From NCBI GenBank assembly GCA_026645575.1, contig JAPKMW010000019.1:62001-126000 (forward strand): a DNA stretch of 64,000 nucleotides, read 5' to 3'. Every line of letters starts with the position of its first letter. The first letter of the stretch is position 1. A model generated the notes under the pieces. The model was not told the DNA's origin. It worked only from the letters and a program-made list of their open reading frames with translations, and searched no databases. This DNA is from Caldilineaceae bacterium. GTDB lineage: Bacteria; Chloroflexota; Anaerolineae; Caldilineales; Caldilineaceae. Below, piece by piece: positions 43,872 through 52,319 of this stretch. The position numbers and the translations under genes are program-made.

Positions 43872-45128
43872 TTGAAACAACAGATTACTCTACTAGCGAC
43901 CGCATTTGTTCTTTTGGCCCTGGTGCTGATTGCCTGTTCCGGCGGCAGCATGACTGATGATGAGAAAGAAATTGCGATTGCAGTTGCCCTTACACAAACG
44001 GCCGCTGCCTCGCCACAAGCAACCACAATTACGACAGCCACCACGGCGCCTGCGGGTACGCCTGTGGCCGCTGCGGCTGTACCGACCGCTACGGCTGTCA
44101 CCACCGATACGACTTCGGCCTTACCCTCTCCCACGGACACGCCAGCGGCTGTCGCGGCTACAGCAACAGCGACGCCGACCGTACAAGCTGCGGCTGTGCT
44201 GGGTAGCGATGGCCCTTTGCCGGTGACACAACCTGGCGCTAAAGTTCGCACGTTGCTGGTGGCGCCTGGTGAGCCTGGCCCGCTGTATGCGCTAGTAACC
44301 GATGAGCTGGCTGACAATGCCCCCGCGACCAATGTCCAATTCCTGGTCAGCCGCGACTTTGGGCAGCAGTGGGGATTGGCGCCCAGCGGTTTGCCGGCTG
44401 TCCCACCGGACTGTCTCTTTAATGTCAGTATGGATTATTACGGCGACACGGCCCTTTTTGCCAGCACCTGCCAGGGTCTCTACCGCTGGTCAGCCGCCAG
44501 CCCGCAGTGGACGCAATTGACTGAGGAAGCGACCACGATGGTGGCTGTGGTCTATGGCAATGCCAACCTGATGTGGGCGACCCGTCCCCATACCGAAGGG
44601 GTTGCCCCGCTTCTGCGCACCCAAGACGGCGGCGCCACCTGGGCTACGGCTGAATTGACCCACACCACGGGTGTCGCCAACATCGGCATCAACCCGCGCG
44701 ATGCCCAAACGGGCTATGCCATTGTCTGGCCCGACGAAGAACCGGGCAGCGACCTGCGCCGCGGCTCCTTCTTTACCGACTGGCTGATCATGCCAGGCCC
44801 CAATAACAATCAGCCGATTAACACCGGCATGACCATCGACGGCGGCACCGGCAACCTCTTTGTCACCACCAGAGGCGCCGAAGGGGCTACCCTCTGGTAT
44901 AGCAACAACCCGGATGCGCTGAACATTGCCAACGTCCAGTGGAATGCGATTTATAGCACTGCGCCTGGGGTCAATCTGGAATTACTCTCTTCCGGTTGGA
45001 GTTCGCAAGAGGATCAGATTTCGATCTACGCCAACTTTACCAAAGTTGAAAACGGCACGTTAACCTACGCCCTCTACCGTTCACTCGATAGTGGGCGGAC
45101 TTGGGCGCCGGTGGTGATTGGGGAGTAA
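43872..45128 (+). CDS. BNR/sialidase-type beta-propeller lipoprotein
   Basis: The start is TTG 43,872 behind AAAGGAG; no ATG fits. The 418-residue product has a signal with lipobox VLIACSGG near 20, a long Ala/Thr/Pro linker to about 110, and then a propeller-like region with BNR-type repeats (SRDFGQQWG, TQDGGATWATA, RSLDSGRTWAP). Such repeats occur in sialidases and photosystem assembly factors; no catalytic residues are identifiable. It is probably a surface binding or structural protein. Confidence 0.85.
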   Translation: MKQQITLLATAFVLLALVLIACSGGSMTDDEKEIAIAVALTQTAAASPQATTITTATTAPAGTPVAAAAVPTATAVTTDTTSALPSPTDTPAAVAATATATPTVQAAAVLGSDGPLPVTQPGAKVRTLLVAPGEPGPLYALVTDELADNAPATNVQFLVSRDFGQQWGLAPSGLPAVPPDCLFNVSMDYYGDTALFASTCQGLYRWSAASPQWTQLTEEATTMVAVVYGNANLMWATRPHTEGVAPLLRTQDGGATWATAELTHTTGVANIGINPRDAQTGYAIVWPDEEPGSDLRRGSFFTDWLIMPGPNNNQPINTGMTIDGGTGNLFVTTRGAEGATLWYSNNPDALNIANVQWNAIYSTAPGVNLELLSSGWSSQEDQISIYANFTKVENGTLTYALYRSLDSGRTWAPVVIGE

Positions 45129-45155
45129 GGGGGGACAGGAGAGATAGAGAGATTC

Positions 45156-45194
45156 AGAGATAGAGAGATTGAATCACTGAATCGCTCTATCTCT
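45156..45194. terminator. Convergent hairpin of the AGAGATAGAGAGATT word
   Basis: 45,156-45,170 pairs with 45,180-45,194 with one mismatch; the word is also tandemly repeated on its left side. It lies between convergent genes (ends at 45,128 and 45,202). Confidence 0.65.
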
Positions 45195-45201
45195 CGTTCC
45201 G

Positions 45202-46188
45202 CTACACCTTTGTGCTTTCCGACCGATTCGCCCACTGCTCCAGGATTATGACAAGGGAGAAGCCGACAATGGCTAATAGGAGAGCATAGACGATTTCCAG
45301 GTTGAAAGCGCCGTTGAGGGTAAAGGGTGGGAGGATATTGCGTTCAATGGTGGGAATCAATTCGCCGTGGCGGTCGGTAATGGTGGCGAGAACTTCTTTC
45401 CACGGCCAGACTTTGCGCAAACTGCCCAACATAAAGCCGGTGAGCAAAGCCACGGTGAGATCATGATAGCGCTTGAAGAGCCAGCTCAAAATTTGGGCAA
45501 AGCTGACCAAGCCCACTACAGCGCCGATGCCAGCCAACGCAATACTGACTAGGTCGCGCTGGTTAACGGCGTTGATAAAGAATTGATACTTACTGAGCAG
45601 CACCAGGATAAACGATCCGGAAATGCCGGGCAGGATCATGGCGCAGATCGCCAACGCACCGCTAAAGATCAAGAACCACCAAGTTTCCGGCGTTTGTGTG
45701 GGGACAAGCCCCACCAGCCAGTAGGCGCCCACCGTACCGGCTGCCAAGGCCAGCCACAAGGCCGGCGTCCACTGGGGAATCTTCCGGCTGACCGTTACCA
45801 CCGACGCCAGCACCAACCCAAAAAAGAAGCTCCAGAGCAAGATCGGTTGATTCGCCATCAACCATTCAATGCCGGGCGCCAGCGTAATGATGGCGGTGGC
45901 AATGCCGGCTAGGAGCGTCACCATAAAGGTGAAATTCACGAGTCGGAGCGCTTCCCCGATCTGCAACCCTATCACTGCCCGCCAGAATTGGGGCTGACCT
46001 ACCATACGAATACTATTCAATAGCTCTTCATAAATGCCGGTAATAAACGCAATCGTCCCACCGGAAACTCCAGGCACGACATCTGCACTGCCCATTGCAA
46101 AGCCGCGCAATAAGACGCCAAGATACGCGCCCCATGAGCGTTGTTTTGGCGTTCCCGCGGCAATTGGATGTGGTTGAGTTGCCTCCAT
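45202..46188 (-). CDS. DUF368 membrane protein (PopT-type polyprenyl-phosphate transporter)
   Basis: The 328-residue protein has about eight to nine helices and the DUF368 hallmark near the N-terminus, GFAMGSADVVPGVSGGTIAFITGIYE, with a second copy-like segment AICAMILPGISGSFILVLLSKY in the middle. Members of this family recycle undecaprenyl phosphate across the membrane in other bacteria. The start chosen is ATG 46,188 with GAGGG upstream; the frame extends 28 codons further through the tandem repeat, giving an improbable N-terminus. Confidence 0.9.
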   Translation of the reverse strand: MEATQPHPIAAGTPKQRSWGAYLGVLLRGFAMGSADVVPGVSGGTIAFITGIYEELLNSIRMVGQPQFWRAVIGLQIGEALRLVNFTFMVTLLAGIATAIITLAPGIEWLMANQPILLWSFFFGLVLASVVTVSRKIPQWTPALWLALAAGTVGAYWLVGLVPTQTPETWWFLIFSGALAICAMILPGISGSFILVLLSKYQFFINAVNQRDLVSIALAGIGAVVGLVSFAQILSWLFKRYHDLTVALLTGFMLGSLRKVWPWKEVLATITDRHGELIPTIERNILPPFTLNGAFNLEIVYALLLAIVGFSLVIILEQWANRSESTKV

Positions 46189-46233
46189 AACAGTACCCTC
46201 ACTGATTGGTTGATAGGTGGATACACCCACCTT

Positions 46234-46275
46234 GTTGTTGACAAAAGGTTGTTGACAAAAGGTTGTTGACAAAAG
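46234..46275. repeat. Three perfect 14-bp tandem repeats, each with TTGACA
   Basis: GTTGTTGACAAAAG is repeated three times (46,234-46,247, 46,248-46,261, 46,262-46,275). Each plus-strand unit contains TTGACA. It lies upstream of the DUF368 gene (minus strand). It may be replication slippage, or a set of binding sites. Confidence 0.8.
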
Positions 46276-46411
46276 AAAATCGCCAGCGTAGACGCCGACG
46301 ACTTGTGCAATGAATAATCACGAAGCCACAATACCTTATGTCAGGCAAAAGCGCAAAATGTATGTGATCTGTACTGCGTGCTAAAGGTTCTTACCAAATC
46401 CGTCTCCCGCA

Positions 46412-47158
46412 TTAACCTGTCGCCAGCACCGGTCCATCCAAACAGAGTACTTTGCCCTCATGTTCGCAAGAACCGCAGATCCCAATGCCACAGCGCATGT
46501 AGGCTTCCCAACTCAACTGGCTTGGCGCCTTGTATTGCTGTCCCAATCCGGCTAGTGCCGTTAACATGCCATGCGGCCCACAAGCATAGATGCCATCAAT
46601 TTTGCCCGCCGCCAGTAGGGGCTGGAGCAGATCCGTAACACGTCCCTGTTGACCAGCGGAACCATCTTCGGTTGTTTGGTGAATTGAGATTTTAGATTTT
46701 AGATTTTGGCTTTTGGATTGTTGCAACGTTTGGAAGCGATCGGTGTAAAGAAGATCGGCGGCAGTGCGGGCACCGATAATAACATCAATGGTTGCCGCCC
46801 GCTCGATTTGGGTGCGTGCTAACCAGTAGAGCGGTGCGACGCCGTAGCCGCCGCCGACAAGTGCCAGTCGCTCTCCTGGTAATGGCGTATAGCCCTGCCC
46901 AAAGGGGCCGCGCAGCCAGAGTTTGTCACCCGGTTGCTTTTCATGGAGCAAGCGGGTAAAGGGGCCGACGGCGGTAATCATCACGGTAACGGGGTCGGCA
47001 TTGACCAAGGAAAAGGGCTTTTCATCAAAACGGGGGAGCCAGACCATGACAAATTGTCCAGGCGTAGCCGGCAATGTCGTATCTAGCGTAAAAGTCTTAG
47101 TGCGGTAATTATCCTGTGTGACCGCTGTGATTGTTGCGGCGGTTGGTAATCTCAACAT
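46412..47158 (-). CDS. pyrK: PyrK-like dihydroorotate dehydrogenase electron-transfer subunit
   Basis: The 248-residue protein has the FAD domain (PGQFVMVWLPRFDEKPFSLVN near 32), the NAD domain (LALVGGGYGVAPLYWLA near 97) and the C-terminal [2Fe-2S] cluster Cys (MRCGIGICGSCEHEGKVLC near 222). It would pass electrons from NADH or NAD to the PyrD subunit, but no pyrD is in the window. Between TDRFQTL and TTEDGSAG there are about 15 extra residues (SKSQNLKSKISIHQ) encoded by a repeat. No SD is visible at ATG 47,158. Confidence 0.88.
   Translation of the reverse strand: MLRLPTAATITAVTQDNYRTKTFTLDTTLPATPGQFVMVWLPRFDEKPFSLVNADPVTVMITAVGPFTRLLHEKQPGDKLWLRGPFGQGYTPLPGERLALVGGGYGVAPLYWLARTQIERAATIDVIIGARTAADLLYTDRFQTLQQSKSQNLKSKISIHQTTEDGSAGQQGRVTDLLQPLLAAGKIDGIYACGPHGMLTALAGLGQQYKAPSQLSWEAYMRCGIGICGSCEHEGKVLCLDGPVLATG
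46688..46716. repeat. In-frame AGATTTT micro-repeat inside pyrK
   Basis: GATTTTAGATTTTAGATTTTGG, an AT-rich tandem of a 7-nt word, sits in an otherwise GC-richer gene. It encodes the Lys/Ser/Asn-rich insertion described for PyrK and does not break the frame. Confidence 0.6.
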
Positions 47159-47385
47159 ATTGTTTAACTTTTTGGTTACTTACTTTGTCTTGTTAAATGG
47201 CTAAATCATACGTAAACATAATGAAAAATCTACGCACTATTGCGTATGGAAACCGTCGCCAACCCGTGCTACAATAAGGACGGGATAGGGTTGTGGGGTT
47301 AAGTTGGTTTTCTCCTTTTCCTCTCTGTGTGGAGCCGGCTCTTGTTGATACAGGAACCGGCTTCGCCGTTTTTAAAGCCAATTCA

Positions 47386-47426
47386 TAGGAATTACGAGTT
47401 ACGAAATATCCGGCTCGTAATTCCTA
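47386..47426. repeat. Hairpin plus tandem CCTAATT words at the end of the epimerase gene
   Basis: TAGGAATTACGAG (47,386-47,398) pairs exactly with 47,414-47,426, which is followed by three tandem TTCCTAA words. The stop codon of the epimerase gene (47,424-47,426) lies inside the repeat, so its last residues are repeat-encoded. Confidence 0.65.
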
Positions 47427-48422
47427 ATTCCTAATTCCTAATTCATGCCATTGTTGGAGTAATTCCGTTTCACGTTCCGCAGCCAGGCCAGCCCGCCATT
47501 GGTGTGATTCGTTGCGTGTCTTATGCCAATCAATGGTGTCGCGGATGGTTGTTGCCAAGGGGCGGTACTGCAACCCCGCCTGCATCGCTTTTTGACAATT
47601 CACCTGTTCCAACCCTGCCATCTCTGCCGGCACCCATAGGGGTAATTCAACAAAGGCGCCCACCTGCTTTTCCACCAAAAAGGCTTCGTTGACCCAAGTT
47701 AACTGGGCATCATTCGCCGCCACCTGTTGACATGAACTGAGAAATTGTTGCATCGTCAGCGGCTGCGCCGGGCCAGTGGCGTTGTAAATGCCGGTCTGCT
47801 TGCGTTCAACCATGTTGATGGTCCACTCAGCCAGATCCCGGACATCAATAAATTGCACCTCCTGGGTCGGCTCACCCGGCGCCAGGATTTCACCACCACG
47901 TGTTACCCGTACGGGCCAATAGGTAAAGCGGTCCGTCGGGTCGTTTGGGCCGACAATCAACCCTGGCCGAATCGTTAAGACCCGTCCCGGCATTGCCGTT
48001 TCTGCCGCCGTTTCACAAAGCGCTTTGAGCGGCCCGTAGGTTTCCCCAGTCACTTCCTCCACGGTTGGGTCGGCCAGCGTGCCAACAGCGGCTGTTTCAT
48101 CCAGTCCTGCTTTTGAATAATCGGGATAGACCGAAATGGTCGAAATAAAGATGTAGTGATCCACCTGGCTTGCCAATTGATCGGTTGCCATTTTTACGGC
48201 CCGCGGAATGTAGCCGCAGGTGTCGATCACCGCATCCCAGCGCCGGCCAGCCAACGCGCTCAGATCGACCCCGCGATCGCCGCGCAATTTTTCCACGGTT
48301 GGAAAGAGTTCCGGGTTGTGCTGCCCCCGGTTAAAGAGCGTGACCGTATGCCCCCGTGCCAGCGCCACCTCCACCAAATGGCGCCCGACAAAGACGGTGC
48401 CGCCGAGAATTAATAGTTGCAT
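47424..48422 (-). CDS. NAD-dependent epimerase/dehydratase family protein
   Basis: The 332-residue protein is an extended SDR. The NAD site is atypical, LILGGTVFVGRHLVEVALARGH at the start (GGTxFxG), as in the CSP41-like/atypical branch. DTCGYIPRAVK near 70, FISTISVYPDYSK near 93 and LTIRPGLIVGPNDPTDR near 147 follow. The Tyr-x3-Lys is replaced by Y-G-P-L-K near 130. Enzymatic role is unclear; some relatives bind RNA. AAGGAG precedes ATG 48,422. The C-terminus (HELGIRN) is encoded by the repeat. Confidence 0.9.
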   Translation of the reverse strand: MQLLILGGTVFVGRHLVEVALARGHTVTLFNRGQHNPELFPTVEKLRGDRGVDLSALAGRRWDAVIDTCGYIPRAVKMATDQLASQVDHYIFISTISVYPDYSKAGLDETAAVGTLADPTVEEVTGETYGPLKALCETAAETAMPGRVLTIRPGLIVGPNDPTDRFTYWPVRVTRGGEILAPGEPTQEVQFIDVRDLAEWTINMVERKQTGIYNATGPAQPLTMQQFLSSCQQVAANDAQLTWVNEAFLVEKQVGAFVELPLWVPAEMAGLEQVNCQKAMQAGLQYRPLATTIRDTIDWHKTRNESHQWRAGLAAERETELLQQWHELGIRN

Positions 48423-48442
48423 CGTTGGACTCCTTCCGTATA

Positions 48443-48528
48443 ACAGTGGGTCAGTAAGACAGTATATCAGTGGAACAGTAAAATAATCGGCGATCCATGA
48501 CTGACCTACTGTCTTACTGACCCACTGT
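48443..48528. repeat. Perfect 21-bp inverted repeat of the CAGTAAGACAGT word
   Basis: 48,443-48,463 (GTGGGTCAGTAAGACAGT core) and 48,508-48,528 are exact complements, with further near-copies CTGACTTACTGACTTACTGTC to 48,562. A related CTGTCTTACTGTCTCACTG lies just upstream of the MATE gene near 11,645. Confidence 0.8.
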
Positions 48529-48606
48529 CTTACCGTCTCACTGACTTACTGACTTACTGTCTTGGATTTAACAAACTGCTACCCATTATAACACACCTTG
48601 TCCAAC

Positions 48607-48642
48607 GCAAAAGGCCCGGTGCGGAAACACCAGGCCTTTTGC
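48607..48642. terminator. Terminator-like hairpin after the double SDR gene
   Basis: GCAAAAGGCCCGGTG (48,607-48,621) pairs with 48,628-48,642 with one mismatch. On the minus strand the second half of the stem ends in a CCTTTTGC run, so it could stop transcription from the SDR gene at 48,775. Confidence 0.65.
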
Positions 48643-48774
48643 CGTGCAAGGAGGAAAGTGTAAGAGGTAACACTGAGATGCTGCCACAGAAACAAGGAGT
48701 AACGTTTCTGTCTAACTTATTAATCGCAATTTCCGCGCCAATCCTTCGCGCCTTTTGGAAAATTCGTAAAACGC

Positions 48775-50334
48775 CTAGCGTAACTGCTCATAAAGCGTTC
48801 GTCGCATGATTTCTTCGGTAAGGCGCGGCCAAAGTTGGCCGGCTAATGCCGTGGCGCGGTGGGCAAAGCCGGGGATCAAGTGTCGTTGGCGTCGCTGTAA
48901 AGCTATGGCAATCTGGCGCGCTAACACTTCCGGCGCCATCCGCCGTTCTTCGCGGCGATTGTCCGGACTATAGCGACGGGCATGGGCGGTGCGTGTTGGG
49001 CCAGGATAGATTGTCAGTACATGTTTGCCTTGTAGCGCCAGTGCAATTGCCAAACTACGTGCATATGACGCCAGCCCATCTTTGGTTGCGGCATAGACAG
49101 TTGCGCCCGGATAGCTGACAAAGTGGGAGAGCGATGAGACAAATGCCAACGAACTTTGCGGCGTTAACAGCCCGCGTTGTAACAAGCCGGCAGTGAGGAG
49201 GAGGGGCGCCGTCAGGTTCAAATCGATGACCTTGCACTGACGCTCGATGTCGCTGGTGACAAAAGGGCCAACGGCGCTAATGCCGGCATTATGAATAAAA
49301 ATGTCAATGGGCGGGCGTGTGGTTAACCGTTCCAAAATGTTATTCATCTTGGGCAACGCCGTCAGATCTGCCAGCAGAAAGCGAATGCGTCCTCCGGCGT
49401 TGATCAAGTCGGCCTGGGTTTGGGTCGCCCGATCTACATCCATATCAATGCCGGTGACAGTGGCGCCACTGCTGGTAAATTGTTGCGCCAGCGCTCGCCC
49501 AATCCCGTCAGCAGCGCCGGTGATGACGCAATGGCGCGCTTTGCCGGTTGACAAGGTGGCAAGATGACTGGGTGACTGGGTGACTGGGTGATGGCGTAAT
49601 GCGACTAAACGATCTATGAGAGCAGGAAAGCGGCGACCAGCGGTATAGAGCATGGCGTTGGGCAGCCCCAACGTGGTTGCGCGATAGTTAGCGACCGTGG
49701 CATGGACAATTTGTTGGGCGATAGCGTCCGGCGTAGGAAAGCGATCCCAGCCCAGCCGTTGCAGGTCGGCGCCGCTTTTTTCATGCATGTTGGTGCGCGT
49801 GGCGCCGGGGCGGATGATCTGGGCGCGAACTGGGCTGCGGTCGGCGCGCAGTTCGATCTGCCAATTGCGCACAAAACTGTCGAGCGCCGCTTTGGTCGCC
49901 GTATAGACAGCGTAACCAGGGCCAGGTAAGCCGGCGACCACCGAACTGACAAAGACAAATTTCCCCGCCGCCCGTTCCACCAACGGATAGAGAGCGTGGC
50001 TCAACATAATCGGCGCCCGCAAATTGACATTCACTAGTTGGCGAATATTTTCTTCGCCTTGTGTTTCCACTGGACCGACATACCCTACCGCCGCATTGTG
50101 GATGACCAGGTCTAAATGGGCAACTCTATTTTCGTGTAGCCAGAATGAGATCTGCTTCGCACTGTCCAGGTTCGCTAAATCGGCCTGACAGTAGCAGTCG
50201 GGCGCGAAGAAAGTGTTGTCCAATAATTCGATTGGCCGACGACCAATGAGGATCAGGCGCGCCCCCTGTTGTTGGTACTGTCGCGCCAGCGCAAGGCCGA
50301 TGCCATCGGTGGCTCCTGTGATTACAACATTCAT
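48775..50334 (-). CDS. Fused double short-chain dehydrogenase
   Basis: The 519-residue protein has two SDR domains in tandem. Domain 1 (about 1-225): TGATDGIG at the start, HNAAVGYVG near 81, SSVVAG near 130, YTATKAA near 144. Domain 2 (about 270-500): TGAADGIG, HNAGISAVG, SSLSHF and YAATKDG. Both have complete Ser-Tyr-Lys sets. The linker LRHHPVTQSPSHLATL is encoded by an 8-nt tandem repeat (TGACTGGG at 49,563-49,594). ATG 50,334 is the likely start. Each domain resembles DltE/YqjQ-like SDRs; substrates are unknown. Confidence 0.88.
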   Translation of the reverse strand: MNVVITGATDGIGLALARQYQQQGARLILIGRRPIELLDNTFFAPDCYCQADLANLDSAKQISFWLHENRVAHLDLVIHNAAVGYVGPVETQGEENIRQLVNVNLRAPIMLSHALYPLVERAAGKFVFVSSVVAGLPGPGYAVYTATKAALDSFVRNWQIELRADRSPVRAQIIRPGATRTNMHEKSGADLQRLGWDRFPTPDAIAQQIVHATVANYRATTLGLPNAMLYTAGRRFPALIDRLVALRHHPVTQSPSHLATLSTGKARHCVITGAADGIGRALAQQFTSSGATVTGIDMDVDRATQTQADLINAGGRIRFLLADLTALPKMNNILERLTTRPPIDIFIHNAGISAVGPFVTSDIERQCKVIDLNLTAPLLLTAGLLQRGLLTPQSSLAFVSSLSHFVSYPGATVYAATKDGLASYARSLAIALALQGKHVLTIYPGPTRTAHARRYSPDNRREERRMAPEVLARQIAIALQRRQRHLIPGFAHRATALAGQLWPRLTEEIMRRTLYEQLR

Positions 50335-50361
50335 CCGTTGTCGATGCACCCAATCTTTGTT

Positions 50362-50514
50362 ATGCTGAGGCTAGCCTCAACCAGCCGAATTGAATTGCCT
50401 CACCTGTATCAATCGGCATTGATACAAGATTGGGAACGAACTGAGCGTTGCCAACGTTTTATGGACGGACTGCGCGCAGGATTGTTTCCCATCCAACTTT
50501 CTGTCAACCGATGA
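50362..50514 (+). CDS. Possible small protein, 50 residues
   Basis: ATG 50,362 opens a frame ending at 50,514 with amphipathic residues (YQSALIQDWERTERCQRFMDGLRAG). No SD is clear. It ends 70 bp before the small HTH gene on the same strand. It may be a remnant or a chance ORF. Confidence 0.3.
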   Translation: MLRLASTSRIELPHLYQSALIQDWERTERCQRFMDGLRAGLFPIQLSVNR

Positions 50515-50584
50515 CACTGGTCGTTTTCCGGTCGCTCTCCCAAAGCTACCAGTGCATCAAGTGGATTTGAAGGAGCTTAAAGAA

Positions 50585-50800
50585 ATGAAGCAAGGATTCA
50601 CCGTTGGTCAAATCGCTCGCACCCTTCGCTGTCACGAACGTTCCGCCCGTCTCTACCTCCATGAAGTAAACCAGGCCATTGATCATTACGCAGAAAATAT
50701 TGGTGAGTTGATTGATCTCCACACCGTTATTGCCCTTTGCCGCCGTCACCAGGATTCGATGCTGGGGCGTCGGTTGGCGCTGCTTTTACAAACGAATTAG
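50585..50800 (+). CDS. Small helix-turn-helix protein
   Basis: The 71-residue product contains a plausible HTH near the N-terminus (TVGQIARTLRCHERSARLYLHEV) and a helical remainder. AAGGAG lies 9 nt upstream of ATG 50,585; a GTG at 50,552 would add 11 residues. It converges on the radical SAM gene and may be a small regulator. No family is recognised. Confidence 0.65.
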   Translation: MKQGFTVGQIARTLRCHERSARLYLHEVNQAIDHYAENIGELIDLHTVIALCRRHQDSMLGRRLALLLQTN

Positions 50801-50877
50801 TCGCGTGGTCCAGCGTCAGGTAGTCCAGCGTCAGAATCTATGGACACCGGACTAAACGACTTGGGGCTACGCAACTT

Positions 50878-52299
50878 TTAGACTTTGGTTAATTCAGGAG
50901 CCAACTGCTCCTCGGTTGGCTCCGCTCAACAATACCACGGTTCGCTCAGACGGGGCGCATAGGCGCTGTGGCGTTGATGGCGGGTGGGTGGTTCGGTTAA
51001 ACGCAAACCACCGCTGGCGTTTTGCGCTTCTTGCGCCAGTCGCCAGATGTTCATGAAAATGTCGCTCCGACTTTGCCCCGCTTTTTCTGCCCGTTGAACC
51101 AAGGCAATGACATCCTGTTGTAACTGATCAACGCGTGGATCAGGGTGCTGCCAGGGATAGACCAGCGCTGCTTCGTCAAAAGGATGAATCAACGCCTGAA
51201 TACTCGGCAATTCCAGCAAACGTGAAGAGGCGGTAATCAGCAGACGAATCGCATATTGAATGGGCGGTACATGCTCCACCAACCCTAACTCCCCAATGAC
51301 GGTTAACAAGTCACAATAGCCGGCGACACTGATCCAGGGATTGAAGGCGACAAAGGTTGGATTGAGCGTTAAGCCGATTGCTTGACAGTGTTGGGCTGCG
51401 GCCATAAAGTCGGCGCGTGTATGACCTTTGTCCAAGAAGCGCAAAATCTGATCATCCACCGACTCTACGGCGCTGGTGACAAAAAGGCAACCGGTGTCGC
51501 GCAGAATGGGCAACTGCTCGGCCTGTTGTAGTAAATGCTCCACCTTGATCGTCACATCATAGGTTAAGTCAGGAAATTCAGCATGTAGCGCCTGAACAAG
51601 CGGCAAGGCATGACCGGGGCCGTTGAAAAAGTCGGGATCGCCAAAGGTGATGTGTTGTGCGCCCGCCGCCACCTGGTTGCGAATATCGGCCAACACCACA
51701 TCTCGTTGGACAATCCGAAATTGACCATCATAGACTGGCACAATCGGGCAGTGGCGACAGCGATGTTTGCAGCCGCGCGTCGCTTCGGTGTAGCCAACGG
51801 TACGCTGCTTGCCGTCACCCAGATCGAGAAACGCATAACGCTCTAGAGCCGGCAGGTCGTGTCGATCGGGTGTTTGAAATTGTTGCCGCCGTAGGTCGAT
51901 GGCCGGCTTGCGGTCAATTACCGTTGCCGCGTTTGCTTGCAATTGTTTTGCCAGCGCCACCAGTCCCGTTTCAAACTCGCCCCCCAAGATACTCTGAACG
52001 CCTAATTTGCGCAAGAAGGCTTCATTGAGCGGTGCATAGAGGCCATAGCAACAGAGATGGGCGCGGGGATTCCATCGTTTCACCCGCTCAATAATGGGTG
52101 CGGCAATGCGCGTCGCCGTGTGCATCGGCAGGTAGAAGGCCACCAGATCCGCCGCATTGACAACGTCAGCTTCCAACGCATTGATCGCCAGGTCACAACA
52201 AGTAACTTGCGCCCCCACCTGTCGCAACCAAGCGGCCGGCGAGGCCAGACCAAAGGGCTGCCTGCCTAATTCATAGGTGGAAAGTAAGACAACGTTCAT
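50878..52299 (-). CDS. CUAEP-tail radical SAM selenoprotein (B12-binding-like N-terminus)
   Basis: The N-terminal ~140 residues resemble a cobalamin-binding-type domain (VVLLSTYELGRQPFGLASPAAWL). The radical SAM cluster motif is TRGCKHRCRHC, with Cys177, Cys181 and Cys184; FGDPDFFNG near 222 and KVEHLL follow. A conventional reading stops at TGA 50,926-50,928 after SEPWYC. The next codons read Ala-Glu-Pro and the frame stays open 15 codons to TAA 50,878-50,880. C-[TGA]-A-E-P is the tail that names the CUAEP/CCAEP-tail radical SAM (seleno)protein family, so residue 458 is probably selenocysteine and the protein has 473 residues. A stem-loop follows the TGA. Function is not established. No SD is visible at ATG 52,299. 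Confidence 0.87.
50897..50928 (-). promoter_or_regulatory. Candidate bacterial SECIS element at an in-frame TGA
   Basis: On the coding strand, TGA (50,928-50,926) is followed by GC and a perfect 9-bp stem GGAGCCAAC/GTTGGCTCC (50,923-50,915 with 50,905-50,897) around the loop CGAGGAGCA. A G among the first loop bases fits bacterial SECIS elements. The loop starts 11 nt after the TGA, somewhat closer than I recall as typical. A terminator is less likely since no U-run follows. Confidence 0.7.
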
Positions 52300-52319
52300 T
52301 TATTATAGTTAGATCTGGC

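Larger units (their letters stand above)
48423..48774. other. 352-bp repeat-rich intergenic region
   Basis: No gene is seen. It holds the CAGTAAGACAGT-word hairpin (48,443-48,528), further CTGACTTA tandem words to 48,562, and a terminator-like hairpin (48,607-48,642). Both flanking genes read leftward. Confidence 0.7.

Noticed and set aside
50897..50923. Hairpin read as a simple rho-independent terminator of the radical SAM gene
   Set aside because: No U-run follows it, it starts 2 nt after the TGA, and the reading frame with A-E-P continues through it.
51657..52028. Plus-strand ORF of 123 codons antisense to the radical SAM gene
   Set aside because: Shadow; Pro/Arg-rich with no motif.
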